NCBI RefSeq assembly: GCF_029581275.1
Contig: NZ_CP120742.1
Coordinates: 4,014,001-4,078,000 of the forward strand
Direction of reading: 5' to 3'
Source: Micromonospora sp. WMMD1155
GTDB taxonomy: Bacteria > Actinomycetota > Actinomycetes > Mycobacteriales > Micromonosporaceae
Length of the DNA stretch: 64,000 bases
Shown: piece by piece, positions 44,187 through 53,308 of the stretch
How the letters are laid out: each line of letters opens with the position of its first letter
Numbering within the stretch: position 1 is the stretch's first letter
Made by a program: the position numbers and the translations under genes
Notes under the pieces: model-generated
The model's input: only the letters and a program-made list of their open reading frames with translations
Database searches by the model: none
Told to the model about the DNA's origin: nothing

Positions 44187-45520
44187 CCGCGCGGCGCGAC
44201 GAGATCGCGATCATCGGCGCCGGGCTGGCCGGCTGTCTGGCCGCCTGCTTCCTGGCCCGGCGGGGCTACCCGGTGGCCCTCTACGAGCGCCGGTCCGACC
44301 CGCGCGACGGCACGGCCGAGCGGGGCCGTTCGATCAACCTGGCGCTCTCCGAGCGGGGCCTGGACGCCCTGCGCCGGATCGGGCTCGCCGAGCAGGTGAT
44401 GACCGACGCGTTGCCGATGCGGGGCCGGATGATCCACCCGGTCGAGGGGGAGCAGCAGTTCCAGTCGTACAGTGCCGCCGGTGACCGGGCGATCAACTCG
44501 ATCAGCCGGGGCGCGCTGAACAACGCCCTGCTGGACGAGGCCGCCGCCCTGCCCGGCGTGCGGGTCGTCTTCGACCACCGCCTCGTCGGGCTGGACCCGA
44601 CCGACGGCTCGCTCAGCTTCGACACCCCGCAGGGCACCGTCGCGGCCAAGGCGTCGGTCGTGCTGGGCGCCGACGGCGCCGGGTCCGCGGTGCGGGGGCA
44701 GTTGCTCGCGTACGGGCTGCTGGACGAGAGCGTGGACTTCCTCGACTACGGCTACAAGGAGTTGACGATCCCGCCGCTGGGCGGGGACTTCGCCCTGGAC
44801 CCGGACGCCCTGCACATCTGGCCGCGCGGCACCTCCATGATGATCGCCCTGCCGAATCCGGACCGGTCCTTCACCTGCACGCTGTTCTGGCCCAACGACG
44901 GCGCCGGAAGCTTCGCCTCGCTGACCGGCCCGGCGGAGATCGAACGGCACTTCGCCGACCACTACCCGGACGTCGTCCCGCTGGCCCCGAACCTGGTCGA
45001 CGACTACCAGCACAACCCGGTGGGCGTGCTCGGCACGGTCCGCTGCACCCCCTGGCAGGTCAACGGGACCGTCGGCCTGCTCGGTGACGCGGCGCACGCG
45101 ATCGTGCCCTTCTACGGTCAGGGCGCCAACTGCGCGTTCGAGGACGTGGTCGAGCTGGACCGCTGCCTGGACGAGTGCGCCGACGACTGGGCGGCGGCGC
45201 TGCCGCTGTTCCAGCGACGCCGGCAGGAGAACGCCGAGGCCATCGCGACGATGGCGTTGACCAACTTCGTGGAGATGCGGGACAAGGTCGCCTCGCCCGT
45301 CTTCCAGGCCCGACGGCGGGTGGAGCACGCGTTGGAACGCGCCCTGCCCGGCCGGTACGTTTCGCAGTACGAGTTGGTGTCGTTCTCCACCACCCCGTAC
45401 GCCGAGGTGCGCCGCCGGGTGCGCCGACAGCACCGGGTGCTCGGCGCGGTCGTCGGCGGAGCCGCGGTGCTGCTGGTCGGCGCGATCGGCGCGGCGCTGA
45501 GTCGAGGGAGGCGCGGATGA
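44183..45520 (+). CDS. kmo: Kynurenine 3-monooxygenase
   Basis: 445 residues, FAD hydroxylase that makes 3-hydroxykynurenine. Rossmann motif IAIIGAGLAGCLAACFLARR at the N-terminus, ERGRSINLALSERGLDALRR, VLGADGAGSAVRG and GDAAHAIVPFYGQGANCAFE (the second FAD motif). The C-terminus carries a membrane helix (VLGAVVGGAAVLLVGAIGAA), as in several KMOs that are membrane-bound. With kynU and the dioxygenase at 51046 it drives the 3-hydroxyanthranilate branch. GTG 44183; the stop overlaps the next ATG. Confidence 0.95.
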   Translation: MTARRDEIAIIGAGLAGCLAACFLARRGYPVALYERRSDPRDGTAERGRSINLALSERGLDALRRIGLAEQVMTDALPMRGRMIHPVEGEQQFQSYSAAGDRAINSISRGALNNALLDEAAALPGVRVVFDHRLVGLDPTDGSLSFDTPQGTVAAKASVVLGADGAGSAVRGQLLAYGLLDESVDFLDYGYKELTIPPLGGDFALDPDALHIWPRGTSMMIALPNPDRSFTCTLFWPNDGAGSFASLTGPAEIERHFADHYPDVVPLAPNLVDDYQHNPVGVLGTVRCTPWQVNGTVGLLGDAAHAIVPFYGQGANCAFEDVVELDRCLDECADDWAAALPLFQRRRQENAEAIATMALTNFVEMRDKVASPVFQARRRVEHALERALPGRYVSQYELVSFSTTPYAEVRRRVRRQHRVLGAVVGGAAVLLVGAIGAALSRGRRG

Positions 45521-47025
45521 CCGGCAACTGGGATCCACGACTGATGACCGGCCACGGGAACGGCGACCCGCAGCGGTTGCGTAACTTCGTCGCCGGCGAG
45601 TTCGTCGACGGTGGGTCGACGTTCACGAAGGTCAGCCCGGTGACCGGCGACCCGGTCTTCGCGGTGGACGAGGCGTCGAAGTCCACGGTGGACGACGCGG
45701 TGGCCGCCGCGCGGGCGGCGCTGCGCGGGCCGTGGGGCCGGATGGGGGAGCGGGAACGCGCCGAGGTGCTGCGCCGGGTCGCCGACGAGCTGGAGCGCCG
45801 CTTCGACGACCTGGTCACCGCCGAGGTCGCCGACACCGGCAAGTCCATCTCCCAGGCCCGCACACTGGACATCCCCCGTGGCGTGGCGAACTTCCGGGCG
45901 TTCGCGGAGATCGTGGCGACCGCGCCCACCGAGTCGTTCACGACCGTCACCCCGACCGGCGGTCGGGCGCTCAACTACGCGCTGCGGAAGCCGGTCGGCG
46001 TGGTCGCGGTCATCGTGCCGTGGAACCTGCCGCTGCTGCTGCTCACCTGGAAGGTCGCGCCCGCGTTGGCCTGTGGCAACGCGGTGGTGGTCAAACCCAG
46101 CGAGGAGACGCCCGCCTCGGCGACGCTGCTCGCCGAGGTGATGGCCGCGGCAGGCGTGCCGGAGGGCGTGTTCAACCTGGTGCACGGGTTCGGGCCGGAC
46201 TCGGCGGGGGAGTTCCTCACCCGCCACCCGGGCGTGGACGCGATCACCTTCACCGGCGAGTCGGCCACCGGCGGCGCGATCATGCGGGCCGCCGCCGACG
46301 GTGTGAAGGCGGTCAGTTTCGAGTTGGGCGGCAAGAACGCCGGCCTGGTCTTCGCCGACGCCGACCTGGACGCCGCGGTGGCCGGCTCGGTGCGGTCCAG
46401 CTTCACCAACGGCGGCCAGGTGTGCCTGTGTACCGAACGCATCTACGTGCAGCGCCCGGTCTTCGAGGAGTTCACCGCCCGGCTGGCGAAGCGGGCCGGC
46501 GAGCTGGCGTACGGCTGGCCGACCGACGAGGCGACCGCCACCATGCCGTTGATCTCCCACCAGCACCGGGCGAAGGTGCTCGGCGCGTACGACCTGGCCC
46601 GCTCCGAGGGCGCCGAGGTGCTGACCGGCGGCGGCTCGCCCACCTTCGGCGACGCCCGGGACGGCGGGTCGTACGTCCAGCCGACGGTGCTCACCGGGCT
46701 CGGGCCGGACGCCCGCACCAACCGGGAGGAGATCTTCGGCCCGGTGGTGCACGTGGCGCCGTTCGACACCGAGGACGAGGCGTACGCGTTGGCCAACGGC
46801 ACCGAGTACGGCCTGGCGGCGACGGTGTGGACCCGGGACGTGGGTGTCGCGCACCGGGCCGGCGTCCGGCTGGACGCCGGCATCGTCTGGGTCAACACCT
46901 GGTTCCTGCGTGACCTGCGGACCCCGTTCGGCGGGGTGAAGGCGTCCGGTATCGGTCGGGAGGGCGGCGTGCACTCGCTGAACTTCTACTCCGAACTCAC
47001 CAACGTCTGCGTGGACCTGTCGTGA
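45517..47025 (+). CDS. Aldehyde dehydrogenase, probably 2-aminomuconate-6-semialdehyde dehydrogenase
   Basis: 502 residues. NAD-dependent ALDH with VIVPWNLPLLLLTWKVAPAL, VSFELGGKNAGLVFAD (general base Glu) and catalytic Cys303 in FTNGGQVCLCTERIYV. EEIFGPVVHV and GGVKASGIGREGG are also present. In this operon the aldehyde left after ACMSD action is 2-aminomuconate-6-semialdehyde, so this is the likely step. The N-terminus is about 15 residues longer than usual (TGNWDPRLMTGHGNGDPQRL). Overlaps kmo and the hydratase by four bases each. Confidence 0.9.
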   Translation: MTGNWDPRLMTGHGNGDPQRLRNFVAGEFVDGGSTFTKVSPVTGDPVFAVDEASKSTVDDAVAAARAALRGPWGRMGERERAEVLRRVADELERRFDDLVTAEVADTGKSISQARTLDIPRGVANFRAFAEIVATAPTESFTTVTPTGGRALNYALRKPVGVVAVIVPWNLPLLLLTWKVAPALACGNAVVVKPSEETPASATLLAEVMAAAGVPEGVFNLVHGFGPDSAGEFLTRHPGVDAITFTGESATGGAIMRAAADGVKAVSFELGGKNAGLVFADADLDAAVAGSVRSSFTNGGQVCLCTERIYVQRPVFEEFTARLAKRAGELAYGWPTDEATATMPLISHQHRAKVLGAYDLARSEGAEVLTGGGSPTFGDARDGGSYVQPTVLTGLGPDARTNREEIFGPVVHVAPFDTEDEAYALANGTEYGLAATVWTRDVGVAHRAGVRLDAGIVWVNTWFLRDLRTPFGGVKASGIGREGGVHSLNFYSELTNVCVDLS

Positions 47026-47837
47026 GCGAGGGAGCGAGCGTGGAAGCTGACATCGAGGCCGCCAACCGGGAGCTGGCCGACGCCCGCAGCACCGGCAAGC
47101 CGTGCCCGCCGCTGCGCGGGCGGCTGCTGCCGGAGGGGGACGTCGAGTCCGCGTACCGCGTGCAGCAACTCCAGGCGCGGGCCTGGCAGGGTCGCGGTGA
47201 ACGCCGGGTCGGCGCGAAGATCGGGTTGACGTCCCGGGCGGTGCAGGAGACCTTCGGGGTGTTCCAACCGGACTTCGGCATGCTGACCGACGCCATGGCG
47301 GTCGGTGACGGGGTCGAGGTGCCCATCGACCGGCTGCTCCAACCTCGGGTCGAGGCGGAGATCGCGTTCGTGCTCGACAAGGAGCTGTCGGATCCGCAGA
47401 TCACGACAGTCGACCTGATCCGGGCTGTCGACCACGTGCTGCCGGCGATCGAGATCGTCGATTCGCGCATCGCCGCCTGGGACATCTCCATCGTGGACAC
47501 CGTGGCCGACAACGCCTCCAGCGGGCTCTTCGTGCTCGGCACCACGCCGCGTCGGCTCGCCGACGTCGACCTGCGACTGTGCGGGATGGTGCTGGAGCAC
47601 GCCGGTGAGCCGGTCTCGGTCGGCGCGGGCGCGGCCTGCCTGGGCAACCCGCTGCACGCCCTGCACTGGCTGGCCGGCACCCTGGCCCGCGCCGGTGACC
47701 CGCTGCGCGCCGGGGACGTGGTGCTCTCCGGTGCACTCGGCCCGATGGTCCCGGTCACTCCCGGGGCCGCGTACGAGGCGCGGATCTCCGGGCTCGGCTC
47801 GGTGCGCACCTGCTTCAGCAAGGGAGGCGACAAGTGA
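47022..47837 (+). CDS. 2-oxopent-4-enoate hydratase
   Basis: 271 residues of the fumarylacetoacetase-like hydratase/decarboxylase superfamily. [20 protein letters not shown] followed by DFGM, and [17 protein letters not shown], match the hydratase branch (DmpE/MhpD-like) better than the decarboxylase at 49857. [17 protein letters not shown] and [20 protein letters not shown] are conserved. It hydrates 2-hydroxypenta-2,4-dienoate to 4-hydroxy-2-oxovalerate in the lower meta-cleavage pathway. Starts at a GTG that overlaps the aldehyde dehydrogenase stop. Confidence 0.9.
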   Translation: MSEGASVEADIEAANRELADARSTGKPCPPLRGRLLPEGDVESAYRVQQLQARAWQGRGERRVGAKIGLTSRAVQETFGVFQPDFGMLTDAMAVGDGVEVPIDRLLQPRVEAEIAFVLDKELSDPQITTVDLIRAVDHVLPAIEIVDSRIAAWDISIVDTVADNASSGLFVLGTTPRRLADVDLRLCGMVLEHAGEPVSVGAGAACLGNPLHALHWLAGTLARAGDPLRAGDVVLSGALGPMVPVTPGAAYEARISGLGSVRTCFSKGGDK

Positions 47838-48766
47838 CCACCGGGGTGGCGGTGCTCGGTTCCGGAAACATCGGGACCGACCTGATGATCAAGGTTCTTC
47901 GGCTGAGTGACAGCCTGCGGATGGTGGCGATGGCCGGCATCGACCCGGCCTCCGACGGTCTGGCCCGGGCCCGCCGACTCGGCGTGGCCACCACCGCCGA
48001 CGGCGTGGACGGGCTGGTCGCGATGCCCGAGTTCGCCGACGTCGAGCTGGTCTTCGACGCCACCTCGGCCGGGGCGCACCGACACCACGACGAGGTGCTG
48101 CGGGCACATGGCCGGACCGTCGTCGACCTGACCCCGGCCGCGCTCGGCCCGTACGTGGTGCCGCCGGTCAACCTGGACGAGCACCTGCACGAGCCGAACG
48201 TCAACATGGTGACCTGCGGCGGGCAGGCGACCGTGCCGATCGTCGCCGCGGTCCGCCGGGTCACCCCGGTCGCGTACGGGGAGATCGTCGCCTCGATCGC
48301 GTCGAAGTCCGCCGGTCCGGGCACCCGCGCCAACATCGACGAGTTCACCGAGACCACGGCCCGGGCCATCGAGGTGGTCGGCGGGGCCGAACGCGGCAAG
48401 GCGATCATCGTGCTGAACCCGGCCGACCCGCCGCTGCTCATGCGCGACACCGTCTACTGCCTCTGCCCGGACGCCGACGCCGACCGCAGCGCCATCGCCG
48501 CCTCGGTCACCGAGATGGTCGCCGCGGTGCAGGAGTACGTCCCCGGGTACCGGCTCAAGCAGGACGTGCAGTTCGACCGGGTCGAGGCGTACCTGCCGAC
48601 GCTCGGGCGTCAGCTCACCGCCCTGCAGGTGTCGGTGTTCCTGGAGGTCTCCGGCGCCGGGCACTACCTGCCCGCGTACGCCGGGAACCTGGACATCATG
48701 ACCTCCGCCGCGCTGCGTACCGCGGAGCGGCTGGTCGCCCTGCGCTCGACGGGAGCGGTGGCATGA
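47834..48766 (+). CDS. mhpF: Acetaldehyde dehydrogenase (acylating)
   Basis: 310 residues. It oxidises acetaldehyde to acetyl-CoA with NAD and Co[20 protein letters not shown] (Rossmann), [35 protein letters not shown] (catalytic Cys in TCGGQ) and [20 protein letters not shown] are diagnostic. These enzymes form a channelling complex with the aldolase encoded next, which is why the two genes overlap directly (ATGA). Confidence 0.95.
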   Translation: MTTGVAVLGSGNIGTDLMIKVLRLSDSLRMVAMAGIDPASDGLARARRLGVATTADGVDGLVAMPEFADVELVFDATSAGAHRHHDEVLRAHGRTVVDLTPAALGPYVVPPVNLDEHLHEPNVNMVTCGGQATVPIVAAVRRVTPVAYGEIVASIASKSAGPGTRANIDEFTETTARAIEVVGGAERGKAIIVLNPADPPLLMRDTVYCLCPDADADRSAIAASVTEMVAAVQEYVPGYRLKQDVQFDRVEAYLPTLGRQLTALQVSVFLEVSGAGHYLPAYAGNLDIMTSAALRTAERLVALRSTGAVA

Positions 48767-49860
48767 CCGACCTGTACATCCAGGACGTGACCCTGCGCGA
48801 CGGCATGCACGCCATCGCCCACCGGTACACGGTCGACCAGGTGCGGACGATCGCCGCCGCGTTGGACGCCGCCGGGGTGGCCGCCATCGAGGTGGCGCAC
48901 GGTGACGGGCTCGCCGGGTCCAGCGTCAACTACGGTCACGGCGCGGCGAGCGACGCCGACTGGATCTCCGCCGCGGCCGAGGTGCTGACCACGGCGAAGC
49001 TGACCACGCTGCTGCTGCCCGGCATCGGCACCATCGCCGACCTGAAGGCGGCGAAGGCGCTCGGGGTGACCAGCGTGCGCATCGCCACGCACTGCACCGA
49101 GGCGGACATCAGTGCCCAACACATCTCCTGGGCCCGGGAGAACGGCATGGACGTCGCCGGGTTCCTGATGATGTCGCACCTGAACGATCCGGCGGGGCTG
49201 GCCGGGCAGGCCAAGCTGATGGAGTCGTACGGGGCGCACTGCGTCTACGTCACCGACTCCGGTGGCCGCCTGCTGATGTCCGACGTGGCGCAGCGGGTCG
49301 ACGCGTACCGGCAGGTCCTCGCGCCGGAGACGCAGATCGGCATCCACGCCCACCACAACCTGTCGCTCGGTGTCGCCAACAGCGTGCTCGCCGTCGAGCA
49401 CGGCCGGGTCACCGGCTCCGGGCCGGCCGGCCCCGACGCCCCGAACGGCCGGACGGTCCGGGTCGACGCCTCCCTCGCCGGCATGGGCGCGGGCGCCGGC
49501 AACGCGCCGCTGGAGGTCTTCGTCGCGGTCGCCGAGCTGCACGGCTGGAAGCACGGCTGCGACGTGTTCGCGCTGATGGACGCGGCTGACGACATCGTCC
49601 GCCCGTTGCAGGACCGGCCGGTCCAGGTGGACCGGGAGACGCTCTCCCTGGGGTACGCGGGTGTCTACTCCAGCTTCCTGCGGCACGCCGAGCGGGCCTC
49701 GGCGAAGTACGGCGTGGACGTCCGGTCGATCCTGGTCGAGCTGGGCCGCCGCCGGATGGTCGGCGGCCAGGAGGACATGATCGTGGACGTGGCACTCGAC
49801 CTGGCCGGCACGGAGCGTTCGCGTGACCCGCGGTCGCGGACGGAGGATGACGCAGCATGA
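48763..49860 (+). CDS. mhpE: 4-hydroxy-2-oxovalerate aldolase
   Basis: 365 residues of the HMG-CoA-lyase-like TIM-barrel family; splits 4-hydroxy-2-oxovalerate to pyruvate and acetaldehyde. [20 protein letters not shown] (metal-binding Asp and catalytic Arg), [45 protein letters not shown] (metal His pair) and [17 protein letters not shown]. Between AVEHG and VRVDASLAG there is an insertion of about 15 residues ([15 protein letters not shown]) not seen in the family as I know it. C-terminal tail [13 protein letters not shown]. Confidence 0.94.
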   Translation: MTDLYIQDVTLRDGMHAIAHRYTVDQVRTIAAALDAAGVAAIEVAHGDGLAGSSVNYGHGAASDADWISAAAEVLTTAKLTTLLLPGIGTIADLKAAKALGVTSVRIATHCTEADISAQHISWARENGMDVAGFLMMSHLNDPAGLAGQAKLMESYGAHCVYVTDSGGRLLMSDVAQRVDAYRQVLAPETQIGIHAHHNLSLGVANSVLAVEHGRVTGSGPAGPDAPNGRTVRVDASLAGMGAGAGNAPLEVFVAVAELHGWKHGCDVFALMDAADDIVRPLQDRPVQVDRETLSLGYAGVYSSFLRHAERASAKYGVDVRSILVELGRRRMVGGQEDMIVDVALDLAGTERSRDPRSRTEDDAA

Positions 49861-50630
49861 TCGGACCGGACATCGCGGGGATCGCCGAGAAGCTGGGGGC
49901 GGCGGCCGGAACGGCCACCGCGATCCCGCAACTCGCCGCCGAGACCGGCCTCGACGTGGACGCCGCGTACGCCGTGCAGGCCGCGCTGATCCAGCGCCGG
50001 GTCGACGCCGGTGAGCGGCTGGTCGGGCTGAAGATGGGGCTGACCAGCAGGGCGAAGATGGCCCAGGTCGGTGTGGACGAGGTGATCTGGGGGCGGATCA
50101 CCAACGCGATGCGGGTGCCCGACGGTGGCGTGGTGGACCCGTCCGCGTACATCCATCCCCGGGTCGAGCCGGAGGTGGCGTTCCTGCTGGACCGGTTGCC
50201 CGAGCCGGGTGAGCCGATCGGCGACTTCGCCGACGCGGTCCGCGCGGTCGCCCCGGCCATCGAGCTGATCGACTCCCGGTACGCGGACTTCCGCTTCTCG
50301 CTGCCGGACGTGATCGCCGACAACACCTCGGCCGCCGCGTTCGTGATCGGGGCGTGGTCACCGGTGCCGGCGGGCCTGGACAATCTCGGTGTGCTGCTGG
50401 AGGTCGACGGCCGCGTGGCGCAGGTCGGCTCGACGGCCGCGATCCTCGGTGATCCGCGCCGGGCGCTCGACGAGGGCATCCGGCTGGCCGGGCGGCACGG
50501 TGTGCGGTTGGAGTCCGGGTGGGTCTTCCTGGCCGGGGCCGCCACCGCGGCCGTTCCGCTGCGTCCGGGTGCACACGTCCGGGCGGTGGTCGAGAAGCTC
50601 GGCACCGCGTCGCTGCGGGCGTCGTCGTGA
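49857..50630 (+). CDS. 4-oxalocrotonate decarboxylase
   Basis: 257 residues, same superfamily as the hydratase at 47022 but of the decarboxylase branch: [51 protein letters not shown] and [16 protein letters not shown]. It decarboxylates 2-oxohex-3-enedioate (from 2-aminomuconate deamination) to 2-hydroxypentadienoate. Overlaps of four bases on both sides. The assignment between the two paralogues is by sequence resemblance to DmpE and DmpH from memory. Confidence 0.88.
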   Translation: MIGPDIAGIAEKLGAAAGTATAIPQLAAETGLDVDAAYAVQAALIQRRVDAGERLVGLKMGLTSRAKMAQVGVDEVIWGRITNAMRVPDGGVVDPSAYIHPRVEPEVAFLLDRLPEPGEPIGDFADAVRAVAPAIELIDSRYADFRFSLPDVIADNTSAAAFVIGAWSPVPAGLDNLGVLLEVDGRVAQVGSTAAILGDPRRALDEGIRLAGRHGVRLESGWVFLAGAATAAVPLRPGAHVRAVVEKLGTASLRASS

Positions 50631-51049
50631 CCGCGCGGGTCGTCGCCGGGAAGGCGGTTCCTCGGGGGGCGTTTCCGCACGTCAAGGTCGCGGGCGGGTT
50701 CGTCTTCGTCTCGGGTACGTCGTCACGGCGGCCGGACAACAGCTTCGCCGGTGTCGAGGTGGACGAACTCGGCACGACCAACCTGGACATCCGGGTGCAG
50801 ACGCGGGCCGTCATCGAGAACGTGCGGGACCTGCTGCGCTCGGTCGGCGCGGACCTCACCGACCTCGTCCAGGTGACGTCCTACCTGGTGAACATGAACG
50901 ACTTCGGTGGTTACAACGAGGTGTGGGCGGAGTTCTTCGACGCGTCCGGGCCGACCCGTACGACGGTGGCGGTGCACCAGTTGCCGCACCCGCACCTGCT
51001 CATCGAGATCCAGGCCGTGGCCCTTCTTCCCTCGGGAGGTCAGTCGTGA
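50627..51049 (+). CDS. RidA-family protein, probable 2-aminomuconate deaminase
   Basis: 140 residues of the YjgF/RidA trimeric fold: [60 protein letters not shown] and [20 protein letters not shown]. Deaminases for 2-aminomuconate in nitrobenzoate and aminophenol pathways belong to this family, and its place between the decarboxylase and the 3-hydroxyanthranilate dioxygenase supports that role. A general imine deaminase activity is the alternative. Confidence 0.85.
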   Translation: MTARVVAGKAVPRGAFPHVKVAGGFVFVSGTSSRRPDNSFAGVEVDELGTTNLDIRVQTRAVIENVRDLLRSVGADLTDLVQVTSYLVNMNDFGGYNEVWAEFFDASGPTRTTVAVHQLPHPHLLIEIQAVALLPSGGQS

Positions 51050-51570
51050 GTGAGATCGCCGAACCCTTCAGCTTTCCGGGCTGGATCGCTGACAACCAGC
51101 ACCTGTTGAAGCCGCCGGTGGGCAACAAGGAGATGTTCCCCGGCGGGGACGACTTCATCGTGATGGTGGTGGGCGGGCCCAACCAGCGCACCGACTTCCA
51201 CGTGGACCCGTACGAGGAGTTCTTCTACCAGGTCAAGGGCAACATGCACATCAACCTGATGACCCCGGAAGGGCCGCGTACGGTGCACGTACGCGAGGGT
51301 CAGATGTGGATGTTGCCGCGCAACACCCCGCACTCCCCGCAGCGGCCGGAGGCCGGCTCGATCGGTGTGGTCGTCGAGCGGGTCCGTGAGGAGGGCACGC
51401 TGGAGACCTTCCAGTGGTACTGCCCCGAGTGCGGCAACAAGGTGCACGAGGTGGAGTTGCAGGTCCGCGACATCGCCGCCGATCTCCCGCCGGTGTTCCA
51501 GGCGTTCTACGCCGACGAGGCGGCGCGTACCTGCGCTGACTGCGGCACCCTGCACCCGGGCAAGGGCTGA
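51046..51570 (+). CDS. nbaC: 3-hydroxyanthranilate 3,4-dioxygenase
   Basis: 174 residues, cupin with a non-haem iron. [20 protein letters not shown] gives Arg48, His52 and Glu58, and [20 protein letters not shown] the third ligand and substrate Arg. A C-terminal two-pair CxxC site (CPECGNKV and CADCGTLH) is the rubredoxin-like iron centre of bacterial 3HAO. It opens the ring of 3-hydroxyanthranilate to 2-amino-3-carboxymuconate semialdehyde. The GTG at 51046 overlaps the deaminase stop, and GGGAGGTCAG is upstream. Confidence 0.96.
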   Translation: MSEIAEPFSFPGWIADNQHLLKPPVGNKEMFPGGDDFIVMVVGGPNQRTDFHVDPYEEFFYQVKGNMHINLMTPEGPRTVHVREGQMWMLPRNTPHSPQRPEAGSIGVVVERVREEGTLETFQWYCPECGNKVHEVELQVRDIAADLPPVFQAFYADEAARTCADCGTLHPGKG

Positions 51571-52580
51571 TGCCCGGAGGTGTGGTCGACGTGCACACCC
51601 ACGTCGTACCGAAGGGGTGGCCGGACCTCGGCGCGGCGTGCGGTGGGTCCGGCTGGCCGTGGTTGCGGGTCGACTCCGAGCGGGCCGCCATGATCATGGT
51701 GGGGGAGACGGAGTTCCGCCCGGTCGGCGCGGAGTGCTGGGACGCGTCGACGCGACTGGCCGACATGGACGCCGACGGCGTGGACGTGCAGGTGGTCTCA
51801 CCCACCCCGGTCTTCTTCGGCTACGACCGCCCGGCCGACCAGGCGGTGAAGGTCGCCCGGATCTTCAACGACCTGACCCTGGAGGTCACAGCCGCCGGTG
51901 GCGACCGGCTGGTGCCGTTCTGTCAGGTGCCGCTCCAGGACCCGGACGTCGCCTGCGCCGAGCTGGATCGCAGCCTGGCCGCCGGACACGTGGGCGTGGA
52001 GATCGGCAACCACGTCGGCGACCGGGATCTGGACGACGCCGGCGTGGTCACCTTCCTCCAGCACTGCGCCGAGGTGGGCGCGCCCGTCTTCGTCCACCCG
52101 TGGGACATGCCCGACGGTCCACGGCTGGACCGCTGGATGGCCCGTTGGCTCACCGGGATGCCCGCCGAGACGCACCTGTCGGTGCTGGCGATGATCCTGG
52201 GCGGTGTCTTCGACCGGGTGCCCGAGACGCTGCGGATCTGCTTCGCGCACGGCGGTGGCAGCTTCCCGTTCTGGCTCGGCCGCGCCGACAACGCCTGGCA
52301 CCGCCGGGGCGACCTGGTGCGGGGCGCGTCCGTCGCCCCGCCCAGCAGCTACGTCGACCGGTTCCTCGTCGACTCAGTGGTCTTCGCGGCGCCCGCGCTG
52401 CGGCTGCTGGTCGACACGATGGGGGAGGACCGGGTGCTGGTCGGCAGCGACTACCCGTACCCGCTGGGTGAACGGCCGGCCGGCGCGGTGGTTCGCGACG
52501 CGGACTTCCTCAGCGACGACCAGCGCGCGAAGCTCCTGTCCGCCAACGCCCTGCGCTTCCTCGGCGAGTCGGGTATATAA
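51570..52580 (+). CDS. nbaD: 2-amino-3-carboxymuconate-6-semialdehyde decarboxylase (ACMSD)
   Basis: 336 residues of the amidohydrolase superfamily. Zinc ligands: VDVHTHVVPKG (His9, His11), APVFVHPWDMPDG (His), ICFAHGGGSFPFWLGRAD and VLVGSDYPYPLGE (Asp). DMDADGVDVQVVSPTP is the family strand. It removes the carboxylate before the spontaneous ring closure that would give quinolinate, so it diverts carbon away from NAD synthesis. TGATG links it with the dioxygenase. It is the last gene of the operon; the stop TAA lies inside the vapB promoter region. Confidence 0.95.
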   Translation: MPGGVVDVHTHVVPKGWPDLGAACGGSGWPWLRVDSERAAMIMVGETEFRPVGAECWDASTRLADMDADGVDVQVVSPTPVFFGYDRPADQAVKVARIFNDLTLEVTAAGGDRLVPFCQVPLQDPDVACAELDRSLAAGHVGVEIGNHVGDRDLDDAGVVTFLQHCAEVGAPVFVHPWDMPDGPRLDRWMARWLTGMPAETHLSVLAMILGGVFDRVPETLRICFAHGGGSFPFWLGRADNAWHRRGDLVRGASVAPPSSYVDRFLVDSVVFAAPALRLLVDTMGEDRVLVGSDYPYPLGERPAGAVVRDADFLSDDQRAKLLSANALRFLGESGI

Positions 52581-52603
52581 AGACGACCCCTCGTGGATAT
52601 ACT
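52573..52603 (+). promoter_or_regulatory. VapBC promoter with GTATAT/ATATAC dyad
   Basis: The inverted repeat GTATAT (52573-52578) ... ATATAC (52597-52602) overlaps the end of the ACMSD gene. TATACT at 52598-52603 is a good -10 element; a start seven bases later is the A of the vapB ATG at 52610, so the mRNA would be leaderless. The dyad is a likely antitoxin operator. Confidence 0.55.
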
Positions 52604-52609
52604 GCGCGC

Positions 52610-52828
52610 ATGAAGACCGTTATCGATCTTGACGATGAGCTGCTCGACCGAGCCCGCCGCGAGTTGGGCACCAAAAGCAAGAAGGACACCATCCATGCCG
52701 CGCTACGTCTGGTCGCCGAGCGGAGTGAGCGTGCGCAGGCCATCCGCGAACTGCTCTCGGTCGACCAGGACTGGACCGGCCTGCTCGAGGACGACAAGAC
52801 ACCGCGCGGCGAGCAGGGCGCTGCATGA
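52610..52828 (+). CDS. vapB: VapB-type antitoxin
   Basis: 72 residues. MKTVIDLDDELLDRARRELG and KKDTIHAALRLVAERSE form the ribbon-helix-helix of the VapB/DUF2191 family, and the C-terminal RELLSVDQDWTGLLEDDKTP is the toxin-binding tail. ATG 52610; the gene overlaps vapC by ATGA. The antitoxin represses its own operon, probably through the dyad at 52573-52602. Confidence 0.88.
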   Translation: MKTVIDLDDELLDRARRELGTKSKKDTIHAALRLVAERSERAQAIRELLSVDQDWTGLLEDDKTPRGEQGAA

Positions 52829-53253
52829 TCCTGCCGTCCGGGCTCTACCTCATCGACACGTCAGCCTGGAGTCGTCGACGCCAGCCGATCGCAGGCAAGC
52901 GAATAACGACGATCCTCGAGGAGGGGCTCGCCGCGACCTGCTTACCGCTCGATCTCGAGAACGGTCGAAGCGCCCGCAATTTCCGGGACGCCATGACGAT
53001 GCGCGCACGACGAGCAGAGCTGATGGTCGACCTTCCGATCACCCCGGCCGTCGCCACCCGGGCCCGTGACCTGCAATTGGCGCTGACAGCCCGCGGCCAT
53101 CATCGCGCGGCCGGCCCTGTCGATGTCCTGGTCGCGGCGGCGGCTGCCGAATACTCCGCGACCGTCCTGCACTACGACCGCGACTTCGATCTGATCAGTG
53201 ACATCGGTGGACCGCGCACCGAGTGGATAGCGCCCGCCGGCACGCTGGACTGA
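52825..53253 (+). CDS. vapC: VapC-type PIN-domain ribonuclease toxin
   Basis: 142 residues. PIN acidic residues: Asp11 in LYLIDTSAWSRR, a middle acid in CLPLDLENGRSARNF, and the C-terminal pair in GPVDVLVAAAAAEYSATVLHYDRDFD. VapC toxins cleave tRNA or rRNA when the antitoxin is degraded. Located directly after the catabolic operon and before the amidase gene, in a compact cassette (219 bp + 429 bp) with its own promoter, consistent with insertion at this place. Confidence 0.9.
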   Translation: MILPSGLYLIDTSAWSRRRQPIAGKRITTILEEGLAATCLPLDLENGRSARNFRDAMTMRARRAELMVDLPITPAVATRARDLQLALTARGHHRAAGPVDVLVAAAAAEYSATVLHYDRDFDLISDIGGPRTEWIAPAGTLD

Positions 53254-53308
53254 TGGTCGCCGTCGTGTCGGCCCGGCGACCGCCGGCCCCGGCGGGCAGT
53301 ATGGGGGA

